Below are positions 52,736-62,064 of a stretch of 64,000 bases of DNA, piece by piece. Made by a program: the position numbers and the translations under genes. This DNA comes from Eubacterium sp. MSJ-33. Lineage in GTDB: Bacteria; Bacillota; Clostridia; Lachnospirales; Lachnospiraceae. The stretch covers positions 2,744,525-2,808,524 of the forward strand of contig NZ_CP076562.1 in the NCBI RefSeq assembly GCF_022174665.1. The letters run 5' to 3'. How positions within the stretch are numbered: the first letter of the stretch is position 1; every line of letters starts with the position of its first letter. Under the pieces are notes generated by a model that did not search any database, was not told the origin of the DNA, and saw nothing but the letters and a program-made list of their open reading frames with translations.

Positions 52736-52821
52736 ACAAAAGAGAACTCGTGTAGAGACGAATCGACAAAAGAGAAAAGAAGTCTTATAAAATTGGTATA
52801 AAGCATGAGAATGCTTTATAT
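52736..52821 (+). promoter_or_regulatory. sRNA promoter with two in-phase direct repeats upstream
   Basis: TTGGTA (52793-52798), 17 bases, TTATAT (52816-52821). Upstream, ACAAAAGAGAA occurs at 52736-52746 and again at 52766-52776, exactly 30 bases apart, ending 16 bases before the -35. Direct repeats in helical phase next to a weak -35 suit an activator of the AraC type; the AraC gene is adjacent. Confidence 0.45.
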
Positions 52822-52826
52822 ATATA

Positions 52827-52935
52827 GAATCCCCCCAAGATTCATATTAGTGTCACAAGACACACATTTCTCCTTCGCGTTATTTGATAACGCAGCTGGC
52901 GGTCAACTATCCCCAAGTTGACCGCTTTTGCTTTT
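52827..52935 (+). ncRNA. candidate small RNA with C-rich loops
   Basis: Four hairpins in a row on the plus strand, with no ORF: GAATC/GATTC with a loop of C's (52827-52843), GTGTC-ACAA-GACAC (52850-52863), GCGTTAT-TTG-ATAACGC (52877-52893), and GCGGTCAACT/AGTTGACCGC with loop ATCCCCA (52899-52925), then CTTTTGCTTTT as a terminator. Between hairpins 2 and 3 is unpaired TTTCTCCTT, complementary to a Shine-Dalgarno. C-rich loops and an anti-SD stretch resemble regulatory RNAs such as RsaE/RoxS in design. The terminator is T-rich only on the plus strand, so it does not belong to the minus-strand tetR gene. Confidence 0.55.
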
Positions 52936-52947
52936 CGGATTTTTTCT

Positions 52948-53481
52948 TTATTTGCATTCGTTTGAAATTTCATCCGCAATTTTACTGATGATAGAAACAA
53001 CACGATCCTGATCAATCGTTGAGTATTGTTCATATGCATGGTAGCAACCTTGTACCAGGATGGTTATTAATATGTTGGCGCGTAAATCTGTACGGTAATT
53101 TGGACATTTGGTATACAAGGCGTTTTTTAAAGATGTTTCCAGCCCTTCTGTTAATGCACTTACGCGGGAACCGGAAAAAACAACCCGGAAGTTATGCCCC
53201 TGATCGATTGCTTTCTGAAATAATTGTTTTGTGACTTCACCGGTATGGGTCAGTATGTTTTCCGGATACGGAAGTTCTTTTAACATCTCCTGAATCATAG
53301 ACTGCTCAATACGTTCAGATAGATCGAACATATCCCGGTAGTGAAGGTAAAAAGTCTGTTTGCTGATCTGCGCACGTTCAGTCAGTTCTTTTACTGTAAT
53401 CTTTTCTAATGGATATTTTTCCCGAAGCTCAATAAATGCCTGAAAAATGTTCTGTCTCGTTTTTTGTATGCGTAAATCCAT
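52948..53481 (-). CDS. TetR-family transcriptional regulator
   Basis: 177 aa. N-terminal helix-turn-helix: AFIELREKYPLEKITVKELTERAQISKQTFYLHYRDMFDLSERI. The C-terminal half is helical and fits the DNA-binding/ligand layout of TetR. GGAGGAAG before ATG 53481 rules out the longer frame at 53517. No target gene on either side is obvious; nth is divergent. The dyads at 53505-53580 are likely its own operator. Confidence 0.9.
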   Translation of the reverse strand: MDLRIQKTRQNIFQAFIELREKYPLEKITVKELTERAQISKQTFYLHYRDMFDLSERIEQSMIQEMLKELPYPENILTHTGEVTKQLFQKAIDQGHNFRVVFSGSRVSALTEGLETSLKNALYTKCPNYRTDLRANILITILVQGCYHAYEQYSTIDQDRVVSIISKIADEISNECK

Positions 53482-53504
53482 ATCTGCTTCCTCCAATTGT
53501 ATAA

Positions 53505-53580
53505 TTTGACGATACACAAAAATGTGTCAATTACTTTACCTGATTATAATATTATACATAGGTAAAATAGAATACGTCAA
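53505..53580 (-). promoter_or_regulatory. tetR promoter with nested dyads
   Basis: On the minus strand TTGACG (53580-53575), 18 bases, TATAAT. The same stretch holds TTTACC (53535-53540) / GGTAAA (53561-53566) and, further out, TTGACG (53506-53511) / CGTCAA (53575-53580), nested inverted repeats that a TetR dimer could use. Confidence 0.5.
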
Positions 53581-53677
53581 GATACAAAAACAAAGGATGA
53601 AACGCAAGAGAAAAAGGTTTTCATTTTCTGGGAAATTTGGTATGATAAAAAAGATAAAATAATGGAGAAACTATGCA

Positions 53678-54316
53678 ATGACGAAGAAACAACGAGCAGC
53701 TATAATTATAGAACGTTTGCGGGAAGAATACCCGGATGCCGCTTGTACGTTGGAGTATGATGAAGCGTGGAAGCTACTGGTGGAAGTGCGCCTGGCGGCA
53801 CAATGTACGGATGCCAGAGTGAATATTGTGGTACAGGATTTATATGCAAAATATCCAACCGTGGCAGCACTGGCAGAAGCGAAGCCGGAAGACATAGAGG
53901 CAATTGTGCGACCGTGTGGACTTGGGAAAAGTAAGGCGAAGGATATCTGTGCCTGCATGAAAGTGTTGCATGAGCAATATCAGGACAATGTACCGGATGA
54001 TTTTGATGCATTGCTGGCACTTCCGGGCGTTGGGAGAAAAAGTGCAAACCTGATCATGGGTGATGTGTTTGGCAAGCCGGCAATTGTGACCGATACACAT
54101 TGCATTCGACTGGTGAACCGGATGGGGCTTGTCGATGGTGAGAAGGATCCGAAGAAGGTTGAGATGGCGTTGTGGAAGATTATTCCACCCGAAGAGGGCA
54201 GTGATTTGTGTCATCGACTGGTATATCATGGCAGAGATGTGTGTAGTGCGCGTACAAAGCCGCATTGTGATGTGTGCTGTCTGCAGGATATTTGTAAGAA
54301 ATGTGGTGTTAAATAG
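53678..54316 (+). CDS. nth: endonuclease III
   Basis: 212 aa. DNA glycosylase/AP lyase for oxidised pyrimidines. VRLAAQCTDARVN, the helix-hairpin-helix LPGVGRKSANLIMGDVFG with the catalytic Lys, VTDTHCIRLVNRMG with the catalytic Asp, and the iron-sulfur loop CSARTKPHCDVCCLQDIC (C-x8-C-x2-C variant with one extra Cys). Start ATG 53678 after ATGGAG. Followed at 14 bases by a hydrolase gene, probably one transcript. Confidence 0.95.
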   Translation: MTKKQRAAIIIERLREEYPDAACTLEYDEAWKLLVEVRLAAQCTDARVNIVVQDLYAKYPTVAALAEAKPEDIEAIVRPCGLGKSKAKDICACMKVLHEQYQDNVPDDFDALLALPGVGRKSANLIMGDVFGKPAIVTDTHCIRLVNRMGLVDGEKDPKKVEMALWKIIPPEEGSDLCHRLVYHGRDVCSARTKPHCDVCCLQDICKKCGVK

Positions 54317-54330
54317 ACAGGAGGCTATAA

Positions 54331-55254
54331 ATGGCAGTCAAGTATAGAGAGTTTAAATTTCATTCACATGCAGATAAGCTTGAAATTCATGCGATGACGG
54401 TTGCACCGGAAGGAAGAATCATCGGTGTGGTACAGATTCTGCATGGGATGTGTGAACACAAGGAACGATATTATGATTTTATGAAGTTTCTGGCAGAGAA
54501 AGGGTATCTGTGTGTGATTCACGATCATCGCGGACATGGCAGCAGTGTCGTGAGTGATGCAGATCTTGGATATTTCTATGATGCCGGATACGACGGTTTG
54601 ATCGAAGATGCACATCAGGTGACAGAGCTGATCAAGGAGAGTGTCGGTGATGTGCCATATGTTCTGCTTGGACATAGTATGGGGTCTCTTGTAGCCCGTT
54701 GCTATCTGAAACGGTATGATGATGAGATTGACAAGGCGGTAATTGTCGGAAGTCCTTCGATGCGGCATGGCATTGTACCGGGACTACGGTTATTGAAGAT
54801 ACTGCGTGCCTGCAAGGGCAGACGGAAGCATTCGAAGCTTATGGATCATATTATGATGAATTCGAGCTATGAGAGACGGTTTAAGAAGGAGAAACTGCAA
54901 CATGCCTGGATTAATTCCGACCGGGATGCGGTAGAAAAATACAACAACGACCGGTATTGTAATTTTACGTTTACACTCGATGGCTATGAGAATCTGGTCT
55001 ACCTTCTGCAGGAGACATACAGCAAGGATGGCTGGCAGATGAAGCATAAGGATCTGCCAATCAAGTTCTTCTCCGGAAAGGATGACCCATGTGCGATCAG
55101 TCCGAGTGATTTTGGCAAAGCGATTCATTTTATGAAGGATCTTGGCTATATGGATGTCCGGGGCGCGATGTATAAGGGGATGCGTCATGAAATTCTGAAT
55201 GAAAAAGGCAGAAAACGGGTATATCAAGACATATATGATTTTATAAAAAAATAA
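54331..55254 (+). CDS. alpha/beta hydrolase (serine aminopeptidase S33 / lysophospholipase type)
   Basis: 307 aa. VVQILHGMCEHKERYYDFMKFLAEKGYLCVIHDHRGHGSS is the oxyanion region, GHSMGSLVAR the nucleophile elbow with the catalytic Ser, and later GKDDPCAISPSDFGKAIHFM with the Asp and YKGMRHEILNE with the His. Cytoplasmic, without a signal. Likely a monoacylglycerol lipase or lysophospholipase; the substrate is not settled. RBS AGGAGG before ATG 54331. Confidence 0.9.
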   Translation: MAVKYREFKFHSHADKLEIHAMTVAPEGRIIGVVQILHGMCEHKERYYDFMKFLAEKGYLCVIHDHRGHGSSVVSDADLGYFYDAGYDGLIEDAHQVTELIKESVGDVPYVLLGHSMGSLVARCYLKRYDDEIDKAVIVGSPSMRHGIVPGLRLLKILRACKGRRKHSKLMDHIMMNSSYERRFKKEKLQHAWINSDRDAVEKYNNDRYCNFTFTLDGYENLVYLLQETYSKDGWQMKHKDLPIKFFSGKDDPCAISPSDFGKAIHFMKDLGYMDVRGAMYKGMRHEILNEKGRKRVYQDIYDFIKK

Positions 55255-55271
55255 ATGGTAAGAGTGGAACT

Positions 55272-55994
55272 ATGAAAGTCAGAATGGCAGTGGAACAATC
55301 AAATAAGGATGCATTTGTCGAGCAGGTGATGCGCAAATATCATTTTTCCACAGAAGAAAAGGAACCGTTGCAGCAAGTGTATGAGAAGGTTCGAACTTAC
55401 ATGGCACCGTATGCAATTTATCGGATCAACACACGTATGCGAGGGGTCCCGCTTCTGGATGCGGAACAGTCCGCACTTGTGGCGATGACGCTCGGGGAAG
55501 GTGTGGATCGTCTGCAGGAATATTACGAGCGGGAACATGCACTATCAGAAAGCTATATGGTGGAGTGCGTGGCAAATGAGCTGCTTCTGCAGATGTATGC
55601 GGATTTCAATCAGAGCTATCCGAAATTCCATCGCCGCTATGTAAAACGATATGTGTTTGTCGGAGAGGAAATTCCTCTCGATAGCATGCAGAAGCTGCTT
55701 GCAGAGGTATATGGCAGACAGCCGGCAGAGATTGGACAGGAAAATGATATCACGGCAAATGAATATGGCGTGTTACAGCCATCGAAAAGTGTGGTGTTTT
55801 TCGCATTACTTTCTGAAAATCCCGGGCAGCAGTGTCAGGGAATCTGCATGAACTGCGGAAATATGGAATGTGAGAACCGCATGCAGGAAGCGCGGCAGAT
55901 ACAGGTACGAATGGATACGCAGGAGATGGCGGCTGCCATGGAACCGGAGCAGAAGTTAAACTACGGATATCAGAGAATATTTGGACAAAAGTGA
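55272..55994 (+). CDS. protein resembling the activation domain of B12-dependent methionine synthase
   Basis: 240 aa. The C-terminal part, [38 protein letters not shown], matches the layout of clostridial corrinoid/MetH activation-like proteins: an L-x-P-S-K-S motif and a CxxCxxxxC cluster before N/R. The N-terminal part ([41 protein letters not shown]) fits the helical start of that fold. It would bind AdoMet to reactivate a corrinoid protein; no methionine synthase is nearby. Annotation by motif only. Confidence 0.6.
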   Translation: MKVRMAVEQSNKDAFVEQVMRKYHFSTEEKEPLQQVYEKVRTYMAPYAIYRINTRMRGVPLLDAEQSALVAMTLGEGVDRLQEYYEREHALSESYMVECVANELLLQMYADFNQSYPKFHRRYVKRYVFVGEEIPLDSMQKLLAEVYGRQPAEIGQENDITANEYGVLQPSKSVVFFALLSENPGQQCQGICMNCGNMECENRMQEARQIQVRMDTQEMAAAMEPEQKLNYGYQRIFGQK

Positions 55995-56004
55995 GGAATG
56001 GGTA

Positions 56005-57543
56005 TTGGAGAGACAGGAGAAACGTTATATTATGGCGCTTGATGCCGGTACAACGAGCAACCGCTGTATCTTATTCGATAAGAGCGGTACGATTGTGAGT
56101 ATGGCGCAGAAAGAATTTACGCAGATATTCCCGAGACCTGGCTGGGTAGAGCATGACGCAAACGAGATCTGGTCGACACAGCTTGGAGTGGCAGTGGAAG
56201 CAATGTCCAAGATCAATGTGACGGCAGAGGATATCGCTGCAATCGGAATTACAAACCAGCGCGAGACAACGATTATCTGGGATAAGAATACCGGACAACC
56301 GGTTTGCAATGCTATCGTCTGGCAGTGCCGGAGAACCGCAGAATATTGTGAGAAATTGCTTGGTCAGACGATGACGGATATAGAAGGAAATGTGATTCCG
56401 ATTAAGAATGTGATCCGGCAAAAAACAGGTTTGATCGTAGATCCGTATTTCTCTGCAACAAAAGTAAAATGGGTGTTAGATCATGTGCCACAGGCAAGAA
56501 AACGGGCAGAAGCCGGGGAATTGTTATTTGGAACCGTTGAGACATGGCTCATTTGGAAGCTGACCGGAGGTGCGGTACATGTGACGGATTATTCTAATGC
56601 ATCGCGTACGATGATGTTCAATATCCATACACTTCAGTGGGATGCAGATATCTTAAAGCTGCTTGATATTCCGGAATGCATGCTGCCCAAGGTGCGCTCG
56701 AACAGTGAAATCTATGGATATACATGTACGAATCTGTTAGGCGGGGAAATCCCGATTGCGGGTGCCGCAGGCGATCAGCAGGCAGCACTGTTTGGACAGA
56801 ATTGTTTTCAGGCAGGCGATGCGAAGAATACATATGGAACCGGATGTTTCCTTCTGATGAATACCGGTGAGACGCCGATTCTTTCTAAGCACGGACTTGT
56901 TACGACGATCGGCTGGGGAAGAGAAGGAAAGATCAATTATGCACTCGAAGGTTCGATCTTCGTTGCAGGCGCAGCGATACAGTGGCTGCGAGACGAGATG
57001 GAATTTATCCGGGATGCGGCACAGAGTGAGGAACTTGCCACACAGGTGGATGATACGGCAGGGTGTTATGTTGTTCCGGCATTTACCGGGCTTGGCGCTC
57101 CGTATTGGGACAGTTATGCGCGTGGTACGATCGTGGGATTGACACGCGGTGTGAATAAAAAACATATCGTGCGTGCAACGCTTGATTCCATTGCCTATCA
57201 GGTGGCGGATGTGCTTGCGGCGATGAACCGGGATTCCGGGATTTATCTGCAGTCACTGAATGTGGATGGCGGTGCAAGTGCGAATAACTATCTGATGCAG
57301 ACACAGGCAGATATCATACAGGTTCCGGTCAGACGTCCGGTATGTGTGGAGTCGACAGCACTCGGAGCGGCATATCTCGCCGGATTGGCTGTTTCCTATT
57401 GGATGGATATGGATGAGATCCGGAACAACGCACAGACCGAGCGGACATTTGAACCACAGATTACAGAAGAAGAGAAGAATGTGCGTGTGCGCGGCTGGGA
57501 AAAGGCCGTGCGGACATCATTTGATTGGGCTAAAGGAGAGTAG
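56005..57543 (+). CDS. glpK: glycerol kinase
   Basis: 512 aa, FGGY family. Phosphorylates glycerol to glycerol 3-phosphate. [18 protein letters not shown] opens the first ATP site; [19 protein letters not shown] and [11 protein letters not shown] are glycerol-binding; [13 protein letters not shown] and the second ATPase motif [19 protein letters not shown] are intact. The start is uncertain: TTG 56005 has GTGAGGA eight bases before it and gives a normal N terminus; ATG 56032 would cut it short. It begins 10 bases after the preceding gene. Confidence 0.93.
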   Translation: MERQEKRYIMALDAGTTSNRCILFDKSGTIVSMAQKEFTQIFPRPGWVEHDANEIWSTQLGVAVEAMSKINVTAEDIAAIGITNQRETTIIWDKNTGQPVCNAIVWQCRRTAEYCEKLLGQTMTDIEGNVIPIKNVIRQKTGLIVDPYFSATKVKWVLDHVPQARKRAEAGELLFGTVETWLIWKLTGGAVHVTDYSNASRTMMFNIHTLQWDADILKLLDIPECMLPKVRSNSEIYGYTCTNLLGGEIPIAGAAGDQQAALFGQNCFQAGDAKNTYGTGCFLLMNTGETPILSKHGLVTTIGWGREGKINYALEGSIFVAGAAIQWLRDEMEFIRDAAQSEELATQVDDTAGCYVVPAFTGLGAPYWDSYARGTIVGLTRGVNKKHIVRATLDSIAYQVADVLAAMNRDSGIYLQSLNVDGGASANNYLMQTQADIIQVPVRRPVCVESTALGAAYLAGLAVSYWMDMDEIRNNAQTERTFEPQITEEEKNVRVRGWEKAVRTSFDWAKGE

Positions 57544-57549
57544 ACAGAC

Positions 57550-57774
57550 ATGAATCCAATGAATTTAATGAAAGCAAAAGGACTGTTATCACAGTTTACG
57601 ATGAATCATCCGAAGATTCCGGCATTTTTCAAGGCGGCCTCGACACAGATTGGAGAAGGCTCGATTATCGAGATCAGTGTGACAACGGCAGAAGGGAAGA
57701 ATCTCTGTACGAATATGAAGGTGAAACCGGAAGATATGCAGCTTGTTGAAGAGTTGAAGAATCTTTCAAAGTAA
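57550..57774 (+). CDS. hypothetical 74-aa protein
   Basis: A small soluble protein, seven bases after glpK, with an AAAGGAGAG site for its start. Amphipathic helix (MNLMKAKGLLSQFTMNHPKIPAFFKAA), then a beta-rich stretch GSIIEISVTTAEGKNLCTNMKV. Not recognised. Co-transcribed with glpK by spacing. Confidence 0.75.
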   Translation: MNPMNLMKAKGLLSQFTMNHPKIPAFFKAASTQIGEGSIIEISVTTAEGKNLCTNMKVKPEDMQLVEELKNLSK

Positions 57775-57860
57775 TTGGCTTTTGCTTTGTGAATATATGC
57801 GAATGTGATAGAATCGCAGGAAGAATAAGATATAAATAAACGATAGGAGGAACGCGCTAT

Positions 57861-59423
57861 ATGGAAGAAAACATAAGAGAAGCAATGACTGCGGCACATG
57901 ATAATATGCAGGAGAAGATGCAGGAAAAGGTCGCAGAGGTAAAAAACACGTTGAATAGTCTGGAGGGAACGAGCCGGGCAAACCGGTTCACGGTAACCGG
58001 GTATACGATTTACAATGTTACTTTGCTGGCATGTTATCTTGTGGAGGTAATCAAGGGCAGCCGGACAGGCGGGTATTTCGCAATCTTCGCAGTACTTTCC
58101 ATCCTGCCGCTCGCTGCAATCTGGATCGAATATAAGCGGAATCCGGCGAGTGAAAATCTGAAACGGATTTTGATTTATTCATATGCAGTATTTTACACCT
58201 TTACGATATTTACAACCGTGTCTCCGGTTGCGTTTGTGTATGGTGCACTTGTTAGTTTGTTCGTCATTGTATATGGACAGAAACGATTGAGCTTTGGCGC
58301 AGCGGGAGGAATCTTCCTCCTTAACCTGATTCATGTGATTTATATGGCAGCAAATGGCATGATAGCGCCTCAGGATCTTCCGAATGTTGAGATTCGGATC
58401 GGGTTTACATTGCTGTTCGCGTTGTTTATGGTGATGGCGACAAATGTTATCATCTCGAACAATGAAGCGAAGATGAAGGCTATCACACAGGAGAAGGAGT
58501 CTGTATCTGCAATGTTAGAGCAGATACTGGAAATCTCTGAGAATATGATCGGAGATATTCTGACAGTTTCTGAGAAGATGACAACGCTGGAGGATTCGGT
58601 TACAAAGACAAAGGCATCCATGGAAGAAGTAACAAATGGAACGAACGATACCGCAGATTCGGTACAGTCCCAGCTTCTTAAGACAGAAGAAATCCAGCAG
58701 GTAATCGAGCGTGTGGAACATGTATCCGATACGATCGAGAGCGACATGGATGAGGCGAGCGAGGAGGTTGCACAGGGTAAGAACAAGATTGACGAACTGA
58801 TCTCTCAGGTGGAGACAAGCGATGAGGCGAGCAAGAAGGTGGCAACGGAGCTTGACAAGCTGACAGCGTATGCAAGCCAGATGCAGGGAATCGTCGATAT
58901 CATCGGGAACATCACCGATCAGACAAGCCTTCTTTCCTTGAATGCAAGTATCGAGGCAGCAAGAGTCGGCGAAGCAGGTAAGGGCTTTGCAGTCGTTGCA
59001 TCTGAGATTTCTGCTCTTGCAGACCAGACCCAGGAAGCGACGGTCAACATCGCTGAACTGATTGGAAATATTTCAGAGGAACTGACAGAGGTTGTAAATG
59101 TTGTCAGCTACATGATTGATAACAATAAATTGCAGAGCATCGCAGCGACTGAGACTGCATCCAGCTTCGAGACGATTGCAAGCCGGACACAGGATATCCA
59201 TCAGTTGACAGAGGAGCTGACCGGGTTGGTATCTTCTCTGGCACAGTCGAATGAGGCAATCGTGGATAGTATCCAGACAATCTCGGCAGCGACTGAGGAA
59301 GTGACAGCACATTCGAGCGTAACACTTGAGAGCAGCGAGGAAAACAGCTCGATCGTTGTAGAGGTTGGTGATATCGTCGGAGAATTGCAGGCACTTGCAG
59401 AACGTCTGAGTGCATTAAGCTAA
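57861..59423 (+). CDS. methyl-accepting chemotaxis protein with multi-pass membrane domain
   Basis: 520 aa. N-terminal amphipathic helix (about 1-35), five to six membrane helices (about 45-205) without an extracellular sensory domain, then the signalling domain. The conserved hairpin tip is [42 protein letters not shown]. The signal may be sensed within the membrane. The presence of an MCP suggests a chemotactic, possibly flagellated organism, but no che or flagellar gene is here. GGAGG before ATG 57861. Confidence 0.93.
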   Translation: MEENIREAMTAAHDNMQEKMQEKVAEVKNTLNSLEGTSRANRFTVTGYTIYNVTLLACYLVEVIKGSRTGGYFAIFAVLSILPLAAIWIEYKRNPASENLKRILIYSYAVFYTFTIFTTVSPVAFVYGALVSLFVIVYGQKRLSFGAAGGIFLLNLIHVIYMAANGMIAPQDLPNVEIRIGFTLLFALFMVMATNVIISNNEAKMKAITQEKESVSAMLEQILEISENMIGDILTVSEKMTTLEDSVTKTKASMEEVTNGTNDTADSVQSQLLKTEEIQQVIERVEHVSDTIESDMDEASEEVAQGKNKIDELISQVETSDEASKKVATELDKLTAYASQMQGIVDIIGNITDQTSLLSLNASIEAARVGEAGKGFAVVASEISALADQTQEATVNIAELIGNISEELTEVVNVVSYMIDNNKLQSIAATETASSFETIASRTQDIHQLTEELTGLVSSLAQSNEAIVDSIQTISAATEEVTAHSSVTLESSEENSSIVVEVGDIVGELQALAERLSALS

Positions 59424-59462
59424 CATGGTTTTGACAAAGGAAAAATAACTGAAAAAAGGTTA

Positions 59463-59491
59463 TTGACATTTTTTCTGAAGTAGAGTAGTAT
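59463..59491 (+). promoter_or_regulatory. trp operon promoter
   Basis: TTGACA (59463-59468), 17 bases, TAGTAT (59486-59491); the T-box leader starts about seven bases later. Confidence 0.75.
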
Positions 59492-59497
59492 GAGCCT

Positions 59498-59786
59498 ATC
59501 AAAAATGAATAGTGACACGAAACCAATGATGTGGAGATAACGTTACATCGTGCACGTACAGAGAATCCGGGAAGCTGAGAACCGGGTCGGACGCAGGGTA
59601 GCAAATGGACCACGGAGGGCATAGTCAAAGGAGCATCCGCTCTGAGTATTCTATGACGTTCGCATACGTTAGTTGCAGGGAATATGATAGTATTCTGAAA
59701 GAGCATGGGAGGAAACTCTCATGAAACAAGGTGGCACCGCGGGAATTCCGTCCTTGACAAAAGTATATTTTGTCAAGGACTTTTTT
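59498..59786 (+). promoter_or_regulatory. tryptophan T-box riboswitch
   Basis: A tRNA-sensing leader. Stem I shows the AGAGA and GCTGAGAA distal motifs (59560-59582), and the specifier codon is TGG (59606-59608) in the context AAATGGAC, so uncharged tRNA-Trp is sensed. The T-box sequence AGGTGGCACCGCG (59729-59741) is consensus. A terminator GTCCTTGACAAA/TTTGTCAAGGAC with TTTTTT ends the leader (59750-59786). Binding of uncharged tRNA would favour the antiterminator and allow trpE expression. This is the main content of the 416-base gap before trpE. Confidence 0.93.
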
Positions 59787-59839
59787 ATTGTCAATAAATG
59801 AAATTATTGGAACCATGTCACGAAGAAAGGAGTTTGTAG

Positions 59840-61315
59840 ATGATCAGACCAACATTAGAAGAAGCAATGCAGTATCAGAAGGATTACAAGGTTGTTCCGG
59901 TGTTAAAGGAAATCTATTCCGATATCCGCACACCGATGCAGGTGCTGAAGATACTGAAAAAAGCAAGCAAGCATTGTTATATGTTAGAGAGTGTGGAGAA
60001 TCAGGAAAATTGGGGACGCTATACATTCCTTGGTTATAAGCCAAAGCTTTGTGTGACATGCATGAACGGAAAACTGAAAGTTACCGATGTGAACGGAACG
60101 GTTATCCGCGAGGAACTGGTACAGCGTCCGAAAGCCTGTATCAATGAAATCCTGGCAGATTACAAGAGTCCGAAGATCGAAGGATTTCCGACATTCACCG
60201 GCGGACTGGTTGGGTATTTCGCATATGATTACATCAAATACAGTGAACCAAAGCTGAATCTGGATGCGGAAGATGAGGAAGGGTTTAATGATGTAGATCT
60301 GATGCTGTTTGATAAGGTCATCGCATTTGACAATGTGAAGCAGAAGCTGCTCATCATCGCGAATGCGAAGACGGATAACCTGACGGAGAATTACATCCAT
60401 GCGGTGGAAGAAATATCAGAGATCATTGAGCTGATCAAACATGGCGAGGAAGCAGAGGTAGAGCCGGCAAAGATGACATCCGAATACCGGAAGCTGTTCG
60501 ATAAGGAAGCATTCTGCAACATGGTGGAGAAAGCGAAGAATTACATCTACGAAGGAGATATCTTCCAGGTTGTATTATCGAACCGACTGGAAGCGGATTT
60601 CTCCGGAAGCCTGCTGAATACTTACCGGGTACTTCGTACCATTAACCCATCGCCGTATATGTTCTATTTCAGCGGCGACGACATCGAGGTAGCGGGTGCT
60701 TCTCCGGAGACCTTGGTGAAGTTGGAAAATGGCGTGTTACATACCTTCCCATTGGCGGGAACCAGACCGAGAGGAAAGACGAAGGAAGAAGATCTTCGAA
60801 ATGAAGAGGAACTTTTAGCAGATGAGAAAGAGCGTTCCGAACATAACATGCTCGTCGATCTCGGAAGAAATGATATCGGCAAGATCAGCAGGTTCGGAAG
60901 CGTGGAAGTGGAGAAATACATGAGTATCGAGCGGTATTCGCATGTGATGCATATCGGTTCTACCGTACGCGGGGAACTGCGGGACGACTGCTCCGTGACA
61001 GATGCGGTCGATGCGATCCTCCCGGCAGGAACCTTGTCCGGCGCACCGAAGATTCGTGCCTGTGAGATTATCAATGAACTTGAGAACAACAAACGTGGCA
61101 TCTACGGTGGAGCAATCGGTTATATTGATTTTACCGGAAACTTAGATACCTGTATTGCGATTCGGATTGCATATAAGAAAAACGGAAAGGTATTTGTACG
61201 AAGCGGAGCCGGAATCGTGGCAGACAGTGTACCGGAGAACGAATATCAGGAATGTATTAACAAGGCAAAGGCTGTGATGAAAGCAATCGAGATCTCACAG
61301 GAAATGACAGACTAA
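59840..61315 (+). CDS. trpE: anthranilate synthase component I
   Basis: 491 aa. Converts chorismate to anthranilate with TrpG. The feedback element usually LLES reads MLES (YMLESVEN), so tryptophan inhibition is probable. C-terminal catalytic motifs: INPSPYMFYFSG, GASPETLVKLENG, LPLAGTRPRGKT-like FPLAGTRPRGKT, ERSEHNMLVDLGRND, ILPAGTLSGAPKIRACEII, YGGAIGYIDFTG. AAAGGAG before ATG 59840. First gene after the T-box. Confidence 0.97.
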   Translation: MIRPTLEEAMQYQKDYKVVPVLKEIYSDIRTPMQVLKILKKASKHCYMLESVENQENWGRYTFLGYKPKLCVTCMNGKLKVTDVNGTVIREELVQRPKACINEILADYKSPKIEGFPTFTGGLVGYFAYDYIKYSEPKLNLDAEDEEGFNDVDLMLFDKVIAFDNVKQKLLIIANAKTDNLTENYIHAVEEISEIIELIKHGEEAEVEPAKMTSEYRKLFDKEAFCNMVEKAKNYIYEGDIFQVVLSNRLEADFSGSLLNTYRVLRTINPSPYMFYFSGDDIEVAGASPETLVKLENGVLHTFPLAGTRPRGKTKEEDLRNEEELLADEKERSEHNMLVDLGRNDIGKISRFGSVEVEKYMSIERYSHVMHIGSTVRGELRDDCSVTDAVDAILPAGTLSGAPKIRACEIINELENNKRGIYGGAIGYIDFTGNLDTCIAIRIAYKKNGKVFVRSGAGIVADSVPENEYQECINKAKAVMKAIEISQEMTD

Positions 61316-61331
61316 GAAAGGAGATGGCAGC

Positions 61332-61901
61332 ATGATATTACTGATTGATAATTACGATAGTTTTTCTTACAACTTATATCAGCTTATCGGGATGATCCGG
61401 CCGGACATTAGGGTTATAAGAAATGATGAGATGACGATCGCGGAGATCGAAGCACTGGCACCGGATCACATCATCGTATCACCGGGACCGGGCAGACCAA
61501 AGGATGCCGGAATCTGTGAGGAAGTCATTGATTACTTCAAAGGGAAGATTCCAATCTTCGGGGTGTGTCTCGGACATCAGGCAATCTGCGAGACATTCGG
61601 CGGCGAAATCGGATATGCGAAGAAGTTGATGCACGGAAAGATGTCTATCGTTGATCTCGACACCGACAGTGCCATCTTCAAGGGGATGGAGCCCAAATTA
61701 CAGGCGGCCAGATATCATTCCCTCGCCGCAGAGGAAAACAAGCTTCCAGCGGAGCTGAAGGTAATCGCGCGTACGGAGGATGGCGAGATCATGGCAGTGG
61801 AGCACCGGGAATACCCGGTATATGGCGTACAGTTCCACCCGGAGTCAATACTTACACCGGATGGAAGAAAAATTATGGAGCGGTTTTTGAAGGTAAGTTA
61901 G
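61332..61901 (+). CDS. trpG: anthranilate synthase component II (glutaminase)
   Basis: 189 aa. Class I glutamine amidotransferase for TrpE. IDNYDSFSYNLYQ, SPGPGRPKDAG, GVCLGHQAICETFGG with the catalytic Cys, and VQFHPESILTPDG with the His and Glu. GAAAGGAGATG site, 16 bases after trpE. Could also serve as PabA. Family B copy 5 lies between it and trpD. Confidence 0.96.
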   Translation: MILLIDNYDSFSYNLYQLIGMIRPDIRVIRNDEMTIAEIEALAPDHIIVSPGPGRPKDAGICEEVIDYFKGKIPIFGVCLGHQAICETFGGEIGYAKKLMHGKMSIVDLDTDSAIFKGMEPKLQAARYHSLAAEENKLPAELKVIARTEDGEIMAVEHREYPVYGVQFHPESILTPDGRKIMERFLKVS

Positions 61902-61930
61902 AAGGAATTACATTATGCCAAGGCTATGAT

Positions 61931-62033
61931 TAATGATTCTACAGCAGACCGTTGAAGCACGCCGGCACTTAATGAGTGCGGAGCACGAATTTAGTACCGC
62001 TGCGTGCTGAATCGAGCAATTGGTAAATCATTA
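61931..62033. repeat. family B long-hairpin element, copy 5 (short)
   Basis: Outer arms TAATGATT (61931-61938) and AATCATTA (62026-62033). Core: ACAGCAGACC, GGCACTTAATGA, hairpin GTGC/GCAC (61976-61986), CGAATTTAGTACC, GCTGCGTGCTGAA. The 3' piece with GCGTCTGCG found in other copies is missing. It sits inside the trp operon, ending 32 bases before the trpD start. Confidence 0.85.
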
Positions 62034-62064
62034 CTGAGAGTATAGAATTAAGGAGGACAAAGCG

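Noticed and set aside
52899-52935. Terminator of the tetR gene
   Set aside because: The T run lies on the plus-strand side; on the minus strand the stem is followed by CAGCTGCGTTATC without a T tract.
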